Source of the DNA: an uncultured Eubacteriales bacterium
GTDB lineage: Bacteria; Bacillota; Clostridia; Oscillospirales; Acutalibacteraceae
Reading direction: 5' to 3'
Length of the DNA stretch: 44,234 bases
Assembly: GCA_934454125.1 (NCBI GenBank)
Contig: CAKSFA010000010.1
Span: forward strand, 1-44,234
Every line of letters begins with the position of its first letter. The stretch's first letter is position 1. Below are positions 25,662-34,323 of this stretch, in pieces. The position numbers and the translations under genes were made by a program. Below the pieces are notes generated by a model, which searched no databases, was not told the origin of the DNA, and worked only from the letters and a program-made list of their open reading frames with translations.

Positions 25662-26936
25662 ATGCAGGGACCTTTGGCGGATCGGCTGCGCCCGCGGACG
25701 CCGGACGATGTGGTGGGACAGCGGCATCTGCTGGCGCCGGACAGAGCGCTGCGGCGCATTTTGGACAGCGGGAAAATCCCGAATATGGTGTTTTATGGCC
25801 CGCCGGGTGTGGGCAAAACGACGGTGGCCGAGATGCTGGCAAAAAAGACGGACCGCAAGCTGGTAAAGCTCAATGGTACGACGGCGTCTTTGGCGGATTT
25901 GAAAGAGATGATCGGGGAGCTGCATACGTTTGAGACGATGCACGGCGTGCTGCTGTATCTGGATGAGATTCAGTATTTGAACAAAAAGCAGCAGCAGGTG
26001 TTGCTGGAGTTTTTGGAGAATGGGCAGATTACACTGATCGCTGCAACGACGGAGAACCCGTATTTTTATGTGTATCATGCGATTTTGAGCCGGGCGACTG
26101 TTTTTGAATTTAAACCGGTGCCTGCGCAGGAGGTGCAGCGCGCGGTGGAGCGCGGGTTTTCTGTGTTGGAGCAGGAGGATGGTCAGCCGCTGGTTGTGGA
26201 GGACGGTGTTTGTGCACATATTGCAACGGCTTGCGGTGGCGACGTGCGCAAGGCGCTCAATGCCGTGGAGTTGTGCGGCTTGGCAGCGGAGCAGACGCCG
26301 CAGGGCAAACGTGTGACGCTGGAGCTGGCACAGGAGCTGACACAACGCAGTGCGATGCGCTATGACAAAGACGGTGACGCGCATTATGATTTGCTTTCGG
26401 CATTTCAGAAGTCGATGCGGGGGTCTGATGCGGATGCTGCGGTGTATTATTTGGCACGGTTGCTCGTGGCTGGAGATTTGCCGTCTGTGTGCCGCCGGTT
26501 GCTGGTTTGTGCAAGTGAGGATGTGGGATTGGCGTACCCGCAGATTTTGCCGGTGGTGAAGGCGGCGGTGGACATTGCATTGCAGGTGGGATTGCCGGAG
26601 GCGCGGATACCGCTGGCAGATGCGGTGATTCTGGTGAGCCTTGCGCCCAAATCAAATACGGCGTATCTGGCTGTGGACAGGGCGATGAGAGACATTGAGC
26701 AGGGCAAGCTGGGAGAGATACCGAGACAATTACAGAACAAGCACTATGACGGAGCGGATTGTGCGAAAAAGGGTCAGTTTTATTTGTACCCGCATGACTG
26801 CCCGGACGGTTGGGTGGAGCAGCAGTATTTGCCCGATGTGGTGCAGGGAACACCGTATTATACATTTGGGAAGAATAAAACAGAGCAAGCTTTTTTGCGG
26901 TATTGGCAAGAAATAAAAGAGAAGAATAAATCTTGA
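25662..26936 (+). CDS. rarA: replication-associated recombination protein A (AAA+ ATPase)
   Basis: RarA/MgsA is a clamp-loader-like AAA+ ATPase that acts at stalled replication forks. The 424-residue protein opens PLADRLRPRTPDDVVGQ, a family signature. Walker A is GPPGVGKTT with Lys52, Walker B is LLYLDEIQYL, and sensor 1 is AATTENPYF. The C-terminal MgsA domain is visible in LVCASEDVGLAYP and in HDCPDGWVEQQYLP. I choose the ATG at 25662 behind GGGGGGAGCG; the reading from 25626 begins inside the candidate -10 element. Its stop codon lies within the -35 element of the next gene. Confidence 0.95.
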   Translation: MQGPLADRLRPRTPDDVVGQRHLLAPDRALRRILDSGKIPNMVFYGPPGVGKTTVAEMLAKKTDRKLVKLNGTTASLADLKEMIGELHTFETMHGVLLYLDEIQYLNKKQQQVLLEFLENGQITLIAATTENPYFYVYHAILSRATVFEFKPVPAQEVQRAVERGFSVLEQEDGQPLVVEDGVCAHIATACGGDVRKALNAVELCGLAAEQTPQGKRVTLELAQELTQRSAMRYDKDGDAHYDLLSAFQKSMRGSDADAAVYYLARLLVAGDLPSVCRRLLVCASEDVGLAYPQILPVVKAAVDIALQVGLPEARIPLADAVILVSLAPKSNTAYLAVDRAMRDIEQGKLGEIPRQLQNKHYDGADCAKKGQFYLYPHDCPDGWVEQQYLPDVVQGTPYYTFGKNKTEQAFLRYWQEIKEKNKS

Positions 26937-26961
26937 CGGACTGGGATGGGCTGTGTATAAT
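26933..26961 (+). promoter_or_regulatory. promoter of the flavin reductase-rubredoxin gene
   Basis: TTGACG at 26933-26938 and TATAAT at 26956-26961 have a 17-base spacer. An AATGAT/ATCATT inverted repeat (26959-26964 with 26976-26981) overlaps the -10 element and could be an operator. Confidence 0.82.
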
Positions 26962-27023
26962 GATAAAAAATAGAAATCATTCTTATTTTTGAATTTTATA
27001 GCAAGAGGAGCGTGAATGGAGTT

Positions 27024-27683
27024 ATGAAGCCGGAGATTTTTCGGAATTTATCGTATGGAATGTATGCCATTGGAGTTAAGGGAGAAAAAGGACCTTCGGC
27101 GTGCATTGCCAACAGTGTGGTGCAGATTACGAGTCAGTCGCCAACCATTGTGGCACTGAGCATGAATCATAACAATTACAGCCATGCGTGCATTACGGAA
27201 AACGGGCTGTTTACCGTTTCTGTTTTGTCAGAAGACACGGCAGGAACGGTGATTGGAACGCTGGGTTTTCAGAGTGGCCGGGATACGGATAAGCTGAAGA
27301 GTGTGCGTCATAAGGTGTTGTTGGAAGGTGTGCCGGTGATTAAGGAGAATACCTGCTGCTGGTTTTTGTGTAAAGTGATCAGCAGTGCGGAGACGCCGAC
27401 GCACACTGTATTTTTGGCGGAAGTGGTGGCTGGAAGCGACAGCAGCCGTGGAGAGCCAATGACGTACAGTTATTATCATCGGGTGATCAAGGGTTCGGCG
27501 CCGCAAAATGCGCCGACGTATTTACCGCCGGAGGCAGAGCGGGATGACCATGACGGTGAGCGTTGGGTATGCCCGATTTGTGGTTATGTGCATGACAATC
27601 CGAAGGTGCCGTTTGAGGAGTTGCCGGAGGATTGGGTATGCCCGATTTGCGGGGCACCGAAATCGTTGTTTCGGAGAGCATAA
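27024..27683 (+). CDS. flavin reductase-like domain fused to rubredoxin (high-molecular-weight rubredoxin type)
   Basis: A 219-residue fusion. The first 155 residues or so are an FMN-binding flavin reductase/flavoredoxin domain (SYGMYAIGVKGEKG, CIANSVVQIT). A rubredoxin follows, with two CPICG motifs (CPICGYVHDNP and CPICGAPKSLF) that bind one iron. The same layout occurs in Hrb of Moorella, an electron donor to the flavodiiron nitric oxide reductase. A role in electron transfer for NO or oxygen defence is therefore likely. No flavodiiron gene is in the window. The start is uncertain: the ATG at 27024 is 13 bases from AGAGGAG, while the GTG at 27012 is only 1 base from it. Confidence 0.9.
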   Translation: MKPEIFRNLSYGMYAIGVKGEKGPSACIANSVVQITSQSPTIVALSMNHNNYSHACITENGLFTVSVLSEDTAGTVIGTLGFQSGRDTDKLKSVRHKVLLEGVPVIKENTCCWFLCKVISSAETPTHTVFLAEVVAGSDSSRGEPMTYSYYHRVIKGSAPQNAPTYLPPEAERDDHDGERWVCPICGYVHDNPKVPFEELPEDWVCPICGAPKSLFRRA

Positions 27684-27693
27684 GCGATGGAAC

Positions 27694-27716
27694 ATGGTGT
27701 GAAAACACCATTTTTT
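27694..27716 (+). terminator. intrinsic terminator after the rubredoxin fusion gene
   Basis: A 7-bp perfect stem, ATGGTGT/ACACCAT, with a GAAA loop and six T residues. Confidence 0.8.
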
Positions 27717-27748
27717 CATGGGATTTTGTAGAAGGTAGGGCAGAGTGA

Positions 27749-28558
27749 GTGGAGCGGTATTTTATACAGGACAGGCAGGAGGCTTTTGAGGTGCATAATG
27801 CGCACAAGCATGTGTTGCCTGCAGTGGTGAGCATACCGCACAGCGGCGTGCTGCTGCCGGAAGACATGCGGTGCAGTTTGAAGCCGGAGGTTGTGCTGCC
27901 CAATGTGGACTGGTATCTGCCGGTTTTGTATGGTTTTTTGCAGGAATTGGACTTTACTGTACTGATGAATCGGGTCAGCAGGTATGGTGCGGATGTAAAC
28001 CGTGCGCAGGAGGACTGCGTGGGGGCGTCTTACAAGACGAATGTGTGTTATACGCATACGACGCAGGGAGATGCGATGTATCAAACAGAGCTGACAGAGA
28101 TCGTGCGCCGAGAACGGCTGGCACGGTATTATGCGCCGTATCATGCGGCACTGGCACAGCTGCTGGCAGAAAAGAAGCGGAGGTGTGCCAAAGTTTATCT
28201 GCTGGATTTGCACAGCTTTGGGCTTGATTTTGGAGCAGATGTGATTTTGGGAGATCGGTTTGGTTGTGCGTGCGAACCGGAATTGACGGAGTTTTTAAGC
28301 GGGGTATTTGTACAGCAGGGATTTTCTGTAGGGCGTAACGAGCCGTTTGCCGGTGGGTATATTACCCGGCGGTATGGTTTGGAGCAGGGAAGCTGCAGCG
28401 CCGTGCAGATTGAGCTTTGGTACCGGGCATATCTGGCGCGACGAGTTTTTGGTAAGGAGGTTTTTCCGCGCGTGGAGCCTGCGCTGTTTGAACGGGCGCA
28501 GCGCAGTTTGCGGGCAATTTTTATAGCGCTGCGGGAGTGGATGCAGCAGCAGATGTGA
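27749..28558 (+). CDS. N-formylglutamate amidohydrolase-family protein
   Basis: A 269-residue member of the family that hydrolyses N-formylglutamate in some histidine-degradation routes. Conserved parts are VVSIPHSGVLLP, VDWYLPVLYGFL, SRYGADVNR, YLLDLHSFG and GGYITRRYG, with the His, Asp and Arg residues expected around a metal or substrate site. No other hut gene is nearby, so the true substrate is open; related proteins act on other formyl- or acyl-amino acids. It starts at the GTG at 27749 with only a weak GAAGG-type site upstream. A terminator precedes it, so either it has its own weak promoter or it depends on readthrough. Confidence 0.8.
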   Translation: MERYFIQDRQEAFEVHNAHKHVLPAVVSIPHSGVLLPEDMRCSLKPEVVLPNVDWYLPVLYGFLQELDFTVLMNRVSRYGADVNRAQEDCVGASYKTNVCYTHTTQGDAMYQTELTEIVRRERLARYYAPYHAALAQLLAEKKRRCAKVYLLDLHSFGLDFGADVILGDRFGCACEPELTEFLSGVFVQQGFSVGRNEPFAGGYITRRYGLEQGSCSAVQIELWYRAYLARRVFGKEVFPRVEPALFERAQRSLRAIFIALREWMQQQM

Positions 28559-28600
28559 AACAGAACGCTTTGTGTGAGAGGCACAGGGCGTTCTGTTTTG
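28558..28600 (+). terminator. intrinsic terminator after the amidohydrolase gene
   Basis: An 11-bp stem, AAACAGAACGC with GCGTTCTGTTT, enclosing a smaller TTTGTG/CACAGG pairing, followed by GTTTTG. Confidence 0.75.
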
Positions 28601-28673
28601 TTTTGCGCACAGAATTTTGCAGGGGAAATAGTATGATACAGGGGAAATTTTGTTTTGAAAGGAAGCGGAGCGG

Positions 28674-28916
28674 ATGAATTTGCATGAGCTGGAGGTGGGG
28701 CAGCGTGCAATGGTAGAGAAGCTGCCGACAGGGGGCGGGCTGCGCCGGAGATTGCAGGAGCTGGGACTGGTGGTGGGAACGCAGGTGGAATGTGTGCTGA
28801 AAGGACCGACGGGAGACCCCAGAGCGTTTTTGATCAGCGGGGCGGTGATTGCGCTGCGCAAGGAGGATGCAGCGCAGGTGTGGATATCTGAAGTGGGAAT
28901 GGAGACGGTGAGGTGA
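28674..28916 (+). CDS. feoA: FeoA-like ferrous iron transport protein
   Basis: A small (80-residue) SH3-like cytosolic protein that supports the ferrous iron pump FeoB. The LRRRLQELGLVVGTQVE and LISGAVIALRKEDA segments are typical. The ATG at 28674 follows GGAAGCGGAG. It overlaps feoB by 4 bp, so the two are translationally coupled. I see no convincing Fur box upstream. Confidence 0.92.
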   Translation: MNLHELEVGQRAMVEKLPTGGGLRRRLQELGLVVGTQVECVLKGPTGDPRAFLISGAVIALRKEDAAQVWISEVGMETVR

Positions 28917-31015
28917 CAAAGATGGGTCAGGAAAAACAGGAGCCCGCGGTGGTTGTGCTGGCGGGGAACCCGAATGTGGGGAAAAGCACGGTCTTTAATG
29001 CGTTGACAGGCATGCGGCAGCACACAGGAAACTGGACCGGAAAAACTGTGGAGACAGCATTTGGAGAATTTGCTGTGCGGGAACGCCGGTATCGGTTGGT
29101 GGATTTGCCGGGAACGTATTCGTTGGTGGGACATTCGGCAGAGGAGGAAGTGGCCGGTGATTTTTTGTGCTTTACACGGCCGCAGGCAGTGGTGATTGTA
29201 TGTGACGCGGCGTGTTTGGAGCGTAATTTATACCTGGTGCTGCAAACGTTGGAGGTGACCAGCCGTGCAGTGGTGTGTGTCAATTTGCTGGATGAGGCGG
29301 AAAAACGGGGGATTGCCGTAGATTTGGTGTGCTTGGAGCGGGAGCTGGGCGTGCCGGTGATTGGTACGGCAGCGCGGAATAAACGGGGCTTGCGAGAGCT
29401 GACAGAGGCAGTGGACCGTGTGGCGCAGGGAGCGGCAATACGTGGTGCACGTGTGCTGTATAATGCAGAGACGGAGCGGGCAGTGGGTATGGTGGAGCCA
29501 TATTTGAAACAGCGGTTGGGCATGCCCTGCCGCTGGTTGACACTGCGGTTGCTGGAGGGTGAGACGGGCGTTTTGCGGGCAATTGAGGGGAAGACCGGAT
29601 ATGACGCCGGAGGGGATGCGATGTTGGCAGTGCGACTGGCGCGGGCGCGGGCATATTTGGAGGAGCGTGGAATCAGTCGGGAGACGTTGCAGGATGGCAT
29701 TGCGGCGCGTTTGACGGAAACGGCGCGGGAAATCTGCAAGCAGGCGGTGGTGCGCGGGGAGGACCGGTGCACGGCGCGGGAACGGAAAATTGACCGGGTT
29801 TTGACTGGACGTTGGACGGGAATACCGGTAATGGCGGCACTGTTGGCATTGGTATTCTGGATTACGATTTCAGGAGCGAATTATCCTTCGGAATTGCTTT
29901 CTCGGGGCTTGTTTTGGGTGCAGGATCGGTTGACGGAATTGTTTGTCTTGTTGCAGGCGCCGGATTGGCTGCATGGTGCGTTGGTATTGGGCGCGTATCG
30001 CGTATTGGCTTGGGTGGTGGCGGTGATGTTGCCGCCGATGGCGATTTTTTTTCCGCTGTTTACGTTGCTGGAGGATTTGGGGTATTTACCGCGCGTGGCA
30101 TTTAATCTGGATCATTGCTTTCAAAAGGCGTGTAGCTGCGGCAAGCAGGCGCTGACGATGTGTATGGGTTTTGGTTGTAATGCAGCAGGTGTGGTGGGAT
30201 GTAGAATCATTGATTCACCCAGAGAGCGGCTGGTGGCGATGTTGACCAATAATTTTGTGCCGTGCAACGGGCGTTTTCCGGCGATGATTACGCTGATTTC
30301 GTTGTTTTTTGTGGGGAGCCTTGCGGATGGGGTGGCTGGAACGGTGCTTTCGACTCTGATGCTGACGGGTGTGATCATTCTGGGAGTGATGCTGACGCTG
30401 GGCATGAGTGCGTTGCTTTCGAAAACGCTGCTGAAGGGGCAGGCTTCTTCTTTTGCCCTGGAGTTGCCGCCGTATCGCCGACCGCAGGTGGGCAAGGTGA
30501 TTGTGCGTTCTTTGCGGGATCGGACTGTGTTTGTGCTGGGCAGGGCTGCAATGGTGGCGGCACCGGCCGGCTTGATCATCTGGTTGCTGGCCAATGTTAC
30601 AGTGGGAGAAATGACGTTGCTTTCACACTGTGCGGCGTTTTTGGACCCGTTTGGCAGGCTGTTTGGCATGGACGGAACGATTTTGTTTGCGTTTATTCTG
30701 GGCTTTCCTGCAAATGAAATTGTGCTGCCGGTGATGATTATGACGTATCTGGCAACGGGAACGATCACTGGGATGGAGGATCTGACGGCGCTGCGGGAGC
30801 TGCTGGTGGCCAACGGTTGGACCTGGGTGACAGCGCTTTGCGTATTGCTGTTTTCTTTGGTGCACTGGCCGTGTTCGACGACATGCCTTTCGATGAAAAA
30901 GGAGAGCGGAAGTTGGAAGTGGACAGCGCTGGGATTTTTGCTGCCGACCGTGAGTGGTTTTGCACTGTGCTTTGTGGTGGCAACGCTGGCGCGAGTGTGT
31001 GGATTTTTGGTGTGA
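28913..31015 (+). CDS. feoB: ferrous iron transporter B
   Basis: FeoB is an inner-membrane ferrous iron importer with a cytosolic G domain. The G1 loop GNPNVGKST is at about 18-26, G3 is DLPGTYSL and G4 is NLLDEAEK. A helical spacer follows and then, from about residue 300, several membrane helices with the two gate motifs (CMGFGCNAAGV and the later LGFPANEIVLP). The length of 700 residues is normal. It starts at the GTG at 28913 overlapping the feoA stop, or at the ATG at 28922. No feoC gene follows; a terminator shared with pyrI lies directly downstream. Confidence 0.96.
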   Translation: MTKMGQEKQEPAVVVLAGNPNVGKSTVFNALTGMRQHTGNWTGKTVETAFGEFAVRERRYRLVDLPGTYSLVGHSAEEEVAGDFLCFTRPQAVVIVCDAACLERNLYLVLQTLEVTSRAVVCVNLLDEAEKRGIAVDLVCLERELGVPVIGTAARNKRGLRELTEAVDRVAQGAAIRGARVLYNAETERAVGMVEPYLKQRLGMPCRWLTLRLLEGETGVLRAIEGKTGYDAGGDAMLAVRLARARAYLEERGISRETLQDGIAARLTETAREICKQAVVRGEDRCTARERKIDRVLTGRWTGIPVMAALLALVFWITISGANYPSELLSRGLFWVQDRLTELFVLLQAPDWLHGALVLGAYRVLAWVVAVMLPPMAIFFPLFTLLEDLGYLPRVAFNLDHCFQKACSCGKQALTMCMGFGCNAAGVVGCRIIDSPRERLVAMLTNNFVPCNGRFPAMITLISLFFVGSLADGVAGTVLSTLMLTGVIILGVMLTLGMSALLSKTLLKGQASSFALELPPYRRPQVGKVIVRSLRDRTVFVLGRAAMVAAPAGLIIWLLANVTVGEMTLLSHCAAFLDPFGRLFGMDGTILFAFILGFPANEIVLPVMIMTYLATGTITGMEDLTALRELLVANGWTWVTALCVLLFSLVHWPCSTTCLSMKKESGSWKWTALGFLLPTVSGFALCFVVATLARVCGFLV

Positions 31016-31032
31016 AGTAATTTGGCAGAAAG

Positions 31033-31067
31033 AAAAAACAGCCGGTGTGTTTAGCCGGCTGTTTTTT
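31033..31067. terminator. bidirectional terminator between feoB and pyrI
   Basis: AAAAAACAGCCGG pairs with CCGGCTGTTTTTT around a 9-base loop. Both arms carry the A/T tracts needed for termination in either direction. Confidence 0.9.
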
Positions 31068-31077
31068 GCGGTTGCTG

Positions 31078-31500
31078 TTATTTATTTTCATATTTTTGCT
31101 CGCAGTAGGCGCAGCGGTAGGTGTGGTTGGTGGGGTCGCTGAGCAGAAAGACCTGGTCGATGCCGCGTTCAATCGAGGTGATGCAGCGCGGGTTTTTGCA
31201 GGAGACGACGTTGCGCACGGTTTGCGGCATGGTGAGTTTTTTCTTTTCGATGATTTTGCCGTTGTCGATGATATTGACAGTGATGTCGCAATCGAGAAAG
31301 CCCAGGACGTCGAGGTCGATATTCAACAGGCCTTCTACTTTGATGATATCTTTTTTGCCCATGGCGTTGCTTTTTGCATTTTTGATAATGGCAACGCTAC
31401 AATCGAGTTTGTCCAGCTCCAGGTATTTGTAAATATCCATGCAGCTGCCGGCTTTGATGTGATCAATGACAATGCCGCGTTTTAAGCTGTCTACGTTCAT
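31078..31500 (-). CDS. pyrI: aspartate carbamoyltransferase regulatory chain
   Basis: PyrI binds CTP or ATP and couples it to the activity of PyrB in the mixed ATCase complex. The 140-residue protein has the N-terminal nucleotide-binding half (VDSLKRGIVIDHIKAG) and a C-terminal zinc site with Cys101, Cys106, Cys130 and Cys133. Its ATG overlaps the pyrB stop by 4 bp, so the subunits are made together. An allosteric, PyrI-regulated ATCase occurs in some Clostridia, unlike the PyrB-only enzyme of Bacillus. Confidence 0.96.
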   Translation of the reverse strand: MNVDSLKRGIVIDHIKAGSCMDIYKYLELDKLDCSVAIIKNAKSNAMGKKDIIKVEGLLNIDLDVLGFLDCDITVNIIDNGKIIEKKKLTMPQTVRNVVSCKNPRCITSIERGIDQVFLLSDPTNHTYRCAYCEQKYENK

Positions 31501-32417
31501 AACTTGTCCACCTCCAGCAATTTTAAAATCAGTGCCATGCGGATATAGACCCCGAATTGTACCTGCTTGAAATAGGCTGCGCGGGGATCGCTGTCGACTT
31601 CGACGGCGATCTCGTTGACTCTGGGCAAGGGATGCAGAACAATCATGTCTGGTTTGGCAAGCGCCATTTTTTCAGCGTCCAGAATGTAGCTATCTTTTAA
31701 GCGGACGTAATCCTCTTCATTGAAGAAGCGTTCTTTTTGCACGCGGGTCATGTACAGTACATCGAGCGAGCCGATGACGTCTTCCAGACGCTGCACCTCT
31801 TGAAATGGGATCTGTTTTTGGAGTAGGACGGAGTCTCGGATATAATCTGGGATTTCAAGTTCTGGCGGGGAGATGAGCACAAAGCGCACGCCGGCATAGC
31901 GAGCAAGCGTGGTAATGAGAGAATGTGCGGTGCGACCGAATTTCAGGTCGCCGCACAGGCCGATGGTGAGGTTTTGCAGCTTGCCTTTTAAAGCGCGGAT
32001 TGTCATGATGTCTGTTAATGTTTGGGTGGGGTGTTGATGGCCGCCGTCCCCGGCATTGATGACAGGGATGGAGGAATATTGTGCAGCGACCATCGGGGCA
32101 CCCTCTTTGGGATGACGGATGGCGCAGATGTCTGCAAAATTGGAAACGACGCGAATGGTGTCGGCAACGCTTTCTCCCTTGGCTGCAGAACTGTTTTCTG
32201 CAGAAGAAAAGCCAAGAACACTGCCGCCCAGGTTGAGCATAGCTGCTTCAAAGCTCAACCGGGTGCGTGTGCTTGGCTCATAAAACAATGTTGCCAGCTT
32301 TTTGCCGGCGCAAACGCTGGCATATTGTGTGGGATTTGCAAAGATATGATCTGCCAGATCGAGGTAACTGTCCAGCTCTTGAATGGACAGATCAAGCGGG
32401 TTGATGAGATGTTTCAT
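31497..32417 (-). CDS. pyrB: aspartate carbamoyltransferase catalytic chain
   Basis: PyrB condenses carbamoyl phosphate with aspartate, the first committed pyrimidine step. The 306-residue protein has the carbamoyl-phosphate motif STRTR at 49-53, GDLKFGRTAHS, and the late HPLPRVNEI segment of the active site. I start it at 32417, where MKHLINPLDLS follows GGAGGATCATC. A longer reading to 32465 would begin at the predicted transcription start and is rejected. The short leader shows no PyrR-type attenuator. Confidence 0.97.
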   Translation of the reverse strand: MKHLINPLDLSIQELDSYLDLADHIFANPTQYASVCAGKKLATLFYEPSTRTRLSFEAAMLNLGGSVLGFSSAENSSAAKGESVADTIRVVSNFADICAIRHPKEGAPMVAAQYSSIPVINAGDGGHQHPTQTLTDIMTIRALKGKLQNLTIGLCGDLKFGRTAHSLITTLARYAGVRFVLISPPELEIPDYIRDSVLLQKQIPFQEVQRLEDVIGSLDVLYMTRVQKERFFNEEDYVRLKDSYILDAEKMALAKPDMIVLHPLPRVNEIAVEVDSDPRAAYFKQVQFGVYIRMALILKLLEVDKL

Positions 32418-32475
32418 GATGATCCTCCGTGCGTTTGATTTGCCTGATGCGGCGTGTGGAATCAAAATTCAATCT

Positions 32476-32504
32476 ATTATACTGCGATGTGTGGGAAATG
32501 GCAA
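32476..32504 (-). promoter_or_regulatory. promoter of pyrBI
   Basis: TTGCCA at 32504-32499 and TATAAT at 32481-32476 have a 17-base spacer. Transcription should start near 32469, leaving a leader of about 50 bases. Confidence 0.8.
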
Positions 32505-32565
32505 GAGGGTTGCAAGAAAAATAACGGGAATTTTGAGAAAATGCTGCACTTTTTGGATGGGAGCA

Positions 32566-32594
32566 TCGACAGGCGGAAGAATGTTTGGTATAAT
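32566..32594 (+). promoter_or_regulatory. promoter of trmB
   Basis: TCGACA at 32566-32571 and TATAAT at 32589-32594 have a 17-base spacer. Transcription from about 32601 favours the start codon at 32630 over 32606. Confidence 0.78.
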
Positions 32595-32629
32595 AAAAAC
32601 TAAGAATGGGTAAGGGCAGGGAACGACAG

Positions 32630-33301
32630 ATGAGAATGCGAAAAAAAGCATGGGCAAGGCCGGAGTTGGCTGCATGCCCGTATTTTGTGCAGGATCCGCG
32701 GGGGTATCGGGGACACTGGCAGGATTTTTTTGCAAGACGGCAGCCGCTGCACCTGGAATTGGGTTGTGGCAAAGGCGTGTTTTTGGCGCAGATTGCTCCG
32801 GTTTGCCCGCAGGTGAATTTTATCGGAGTGGATTTGAGCCCGGATGTGCTGGGAGTGGCAAGGCGGAATTTGCAGGAGCACTATGCCCAAGCCGGGCGAC
32901 CGGCGGACAATATTGCGCTGACGGCGTTTGATATTGAACGTATTTTGGAAATGATGGATCAACAGGATACGGTGGAGCGCATTTATATTCATTTTTGTAA
33001 TCCGTGGCCCAAAATGCGGCATCATAAGAAACGACTGACTCATACCCGGCAGCTTGCGTTGTATCAGACCTTTTTGCAGGACGGCGGAGAACTGCATTTT
33101 AAGACGGACGACAGCGGGTTGTATCAGTCCACACTGCGGTATTTGCGGGAGAGCGGATTTGAGATTTTGTGGCAGACGACGGATTTGTATGAAAATGGAG
33201 TGGCGCCGCAGGACAATTTGGTCACAGAGCACGAGTTGCGTTTTACTGCACAGGGCATTGCGATTAAAGCGATTGTTGCACGGTATTGTAAGCAAACGTG
33301 A
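32630..33301 (+). CDS. trmB: tRNA (guanine-N7-)-methyltransferase
   Basis: TrmB methylates G46 in the variable loop of tRNAs using S-adenosylmethionine. The 223-residue protein has the SAM motif LELGCGKG, the acidic VDLSPD, and the family signature CNPWPKMRHHKKRLTH, where the usual Asp before PWPK is Asn. The later FKTDDSGLYQ and TEHELRF segments are also typical. The start at 32630 follows AGGGCAGGGAA. The next gene begins 18 bases after its stop and is probably cotranscribed. Confidence 0.95.
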   Translation: MRMRKKAWARPELAACPYFVQDPRGYRGHWQDFFARRQPLHLELGCGKGVFLAQIAPVCPQVNFIGVDLSPDVLGVARRNLQEHYAQAGRPADNIALTAFDIERILEMMDQQDTVERIYIHFCNPWPKMRHHKKRLTHTRQLALYQTFLQDGGELHFKTDDSGLYQSTLRYLRESGFEILWQTTDLYENGVAPQDNLVTEHELRFTAQGIAIKAIVARYCKQT

Positions 33302-33319
33302 TGGACAGGAGGTGGCGGT

Positions 33320-34252
33320 TTGGGCAGAAGAGACCGCGTGTATCGCCGTGGCAGACGGCGGTATGGCAGAGAGAAACGGTTTAGATGGAAAAGCGGCGTG
33401 ATTGCGGCAGCGGTTGGAGTGGCGCTGGTGGCCGGCGGTGTATGCACTTGGTATTTTTTGCGGCAAGCGCCGCAACAGGCGCCGCAGGCGGTTTCGTCTG
33501 TGGTAGAGAGCAGCGCTGTGACAAGTGCGGAGACATCGGAACGTGTTGGCTCAACGCCGGAGCACCCATACCAGACTTTGTACCCGGAGATGTATGTGCC
33601 GAAAACAGAGAAGATTGGTGCAACAGCGGGTGAAAAAACGGTGTATCTGACTTTTAATAATGCGCCGGGTTTGCAGACAGAGCAGATTTTGCAGGTGCTG
33701 GAGCAGCAAAACGTGCAGGCAACCTTTTTTGTTTATTGCAACGAGCAGTCGGAAGAGAACCTGCGGAGCATGATTGCCCAAATGGCAGAGAAGGGGCATA
33801 CTGTAGGGGTGCTGACGGATACGGCGGACTATGCCAGAATGTATGCTTCAGTGGAGAATTATCTGGAGGATTTTCATCGGGTATTTGCGCTGATTACAGA
33901 GGCGACCGGGGAAAAGCCGGCGGTGTTTCGCTTTGCGGGCGGCAGCGTGAATGGTTATAATCGAGGAACCATCAAGGAGATTGCTGCGGAAATGACACGC
34001 AGAGGATTTACGTATCACGATTGGAGTTTGGACAGCGCGGACACAGTGGCCGGTGCGACCGGGGAGCGTGTTTATCAGACGGTAGTAGATGGAATTTTGA
34101 ACAGCGGGAAGTCAGTGGTGCTGCTGGACAACAATGCCGGCGTGACATTGGAGCAGTTGCCGGCAATCATTGCAAAAGCGAAGGAGAACGGCTATCGGTT
34201 TCAGGCACTGAACGCAACGACAAAGCCGTTTACCATGGCAATGCCGGATTAG
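33320..34252 (+). CDS. membrane-anchored polysaccharide deacetylase-like protein with metal site lost
   Basis: A 310-residue protein with a basic N-terminus, one membrane helix at about 25-47, a Ser/Ala-rich linker and a NodB-type domain from about residue 105. The fold is recognisable in VYLTF, QNVQATFFVYC, FRFAGGSVNGYN and the DWSLDSAD segment. Active enzymes have TFDD; here it is Asn113-Asn114. The two zinc histidines of the H-S-x-x-H motif are Leu165 and Ala169 (GVLTDTADY), and the late histidine before Asp in the VLLHD-type motif is gone. It should not deacetylate sugars and may bind wall glycans instead. The TTG start is well supported by AGGAGG at 33307-33312, 7 bases away. It lies 18 bases after trmB and ends at a terminator. 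Confidence 0.88.
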   Translation: MGRRDRVYRRGRRRYGREKRFRWKSGVIAAAVGVALVAGGVCTWYFLRQAPQQAPQAVSSVVESSAVTSAETSERVGSTPEHPYQTLYPEMYVPKTEKIGATAGEKTVYLTFNNAPGLQTEQILQVLEQQNVQATFFVYCNEQSEENLRSMIAQMAEKGHTVGVLTDTADYARMYASVENYLEDFHRVFALITEATGEKPAVFRFAGGSVNGYNRGTIKEIAAEMTRRGFTYHDWSLDSADTVAGATGERVYQTVVDGILNSGKSVVLLDNNAGVTLEQLPAIIAKAKENGYRFQALNATTKPFTMAMPD

Positions 34253-34263
34253 AAAGCAAAAAG

Positions 34264-34289
34264 TCTGCCGGAACAGCGGCAGATTTTTT
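34264..34289 (+). terminator. intrinsic terminator after the deacetylase-like gene
   Basis: A 7-bp perfect stem, TCTGCCG/CGGCAGA, with a 6-base loop and six T residues. Confidence 0.88.
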
Positions 34290-34323
34290 GTTGCTTTTTT
34301 GCGCAAAACCGGGTGGGTTTCAA

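Noticed and set aside
24181..26384. Very long minus-strand open frames (over 500 codons) opposite glyA and rarA
   Set aside because: They are mirror frames caused by G-rich codon bias on the plus strand. The proteins look like low-complexity His/Arg/Pro sequence, and glyA and rarA are certain.
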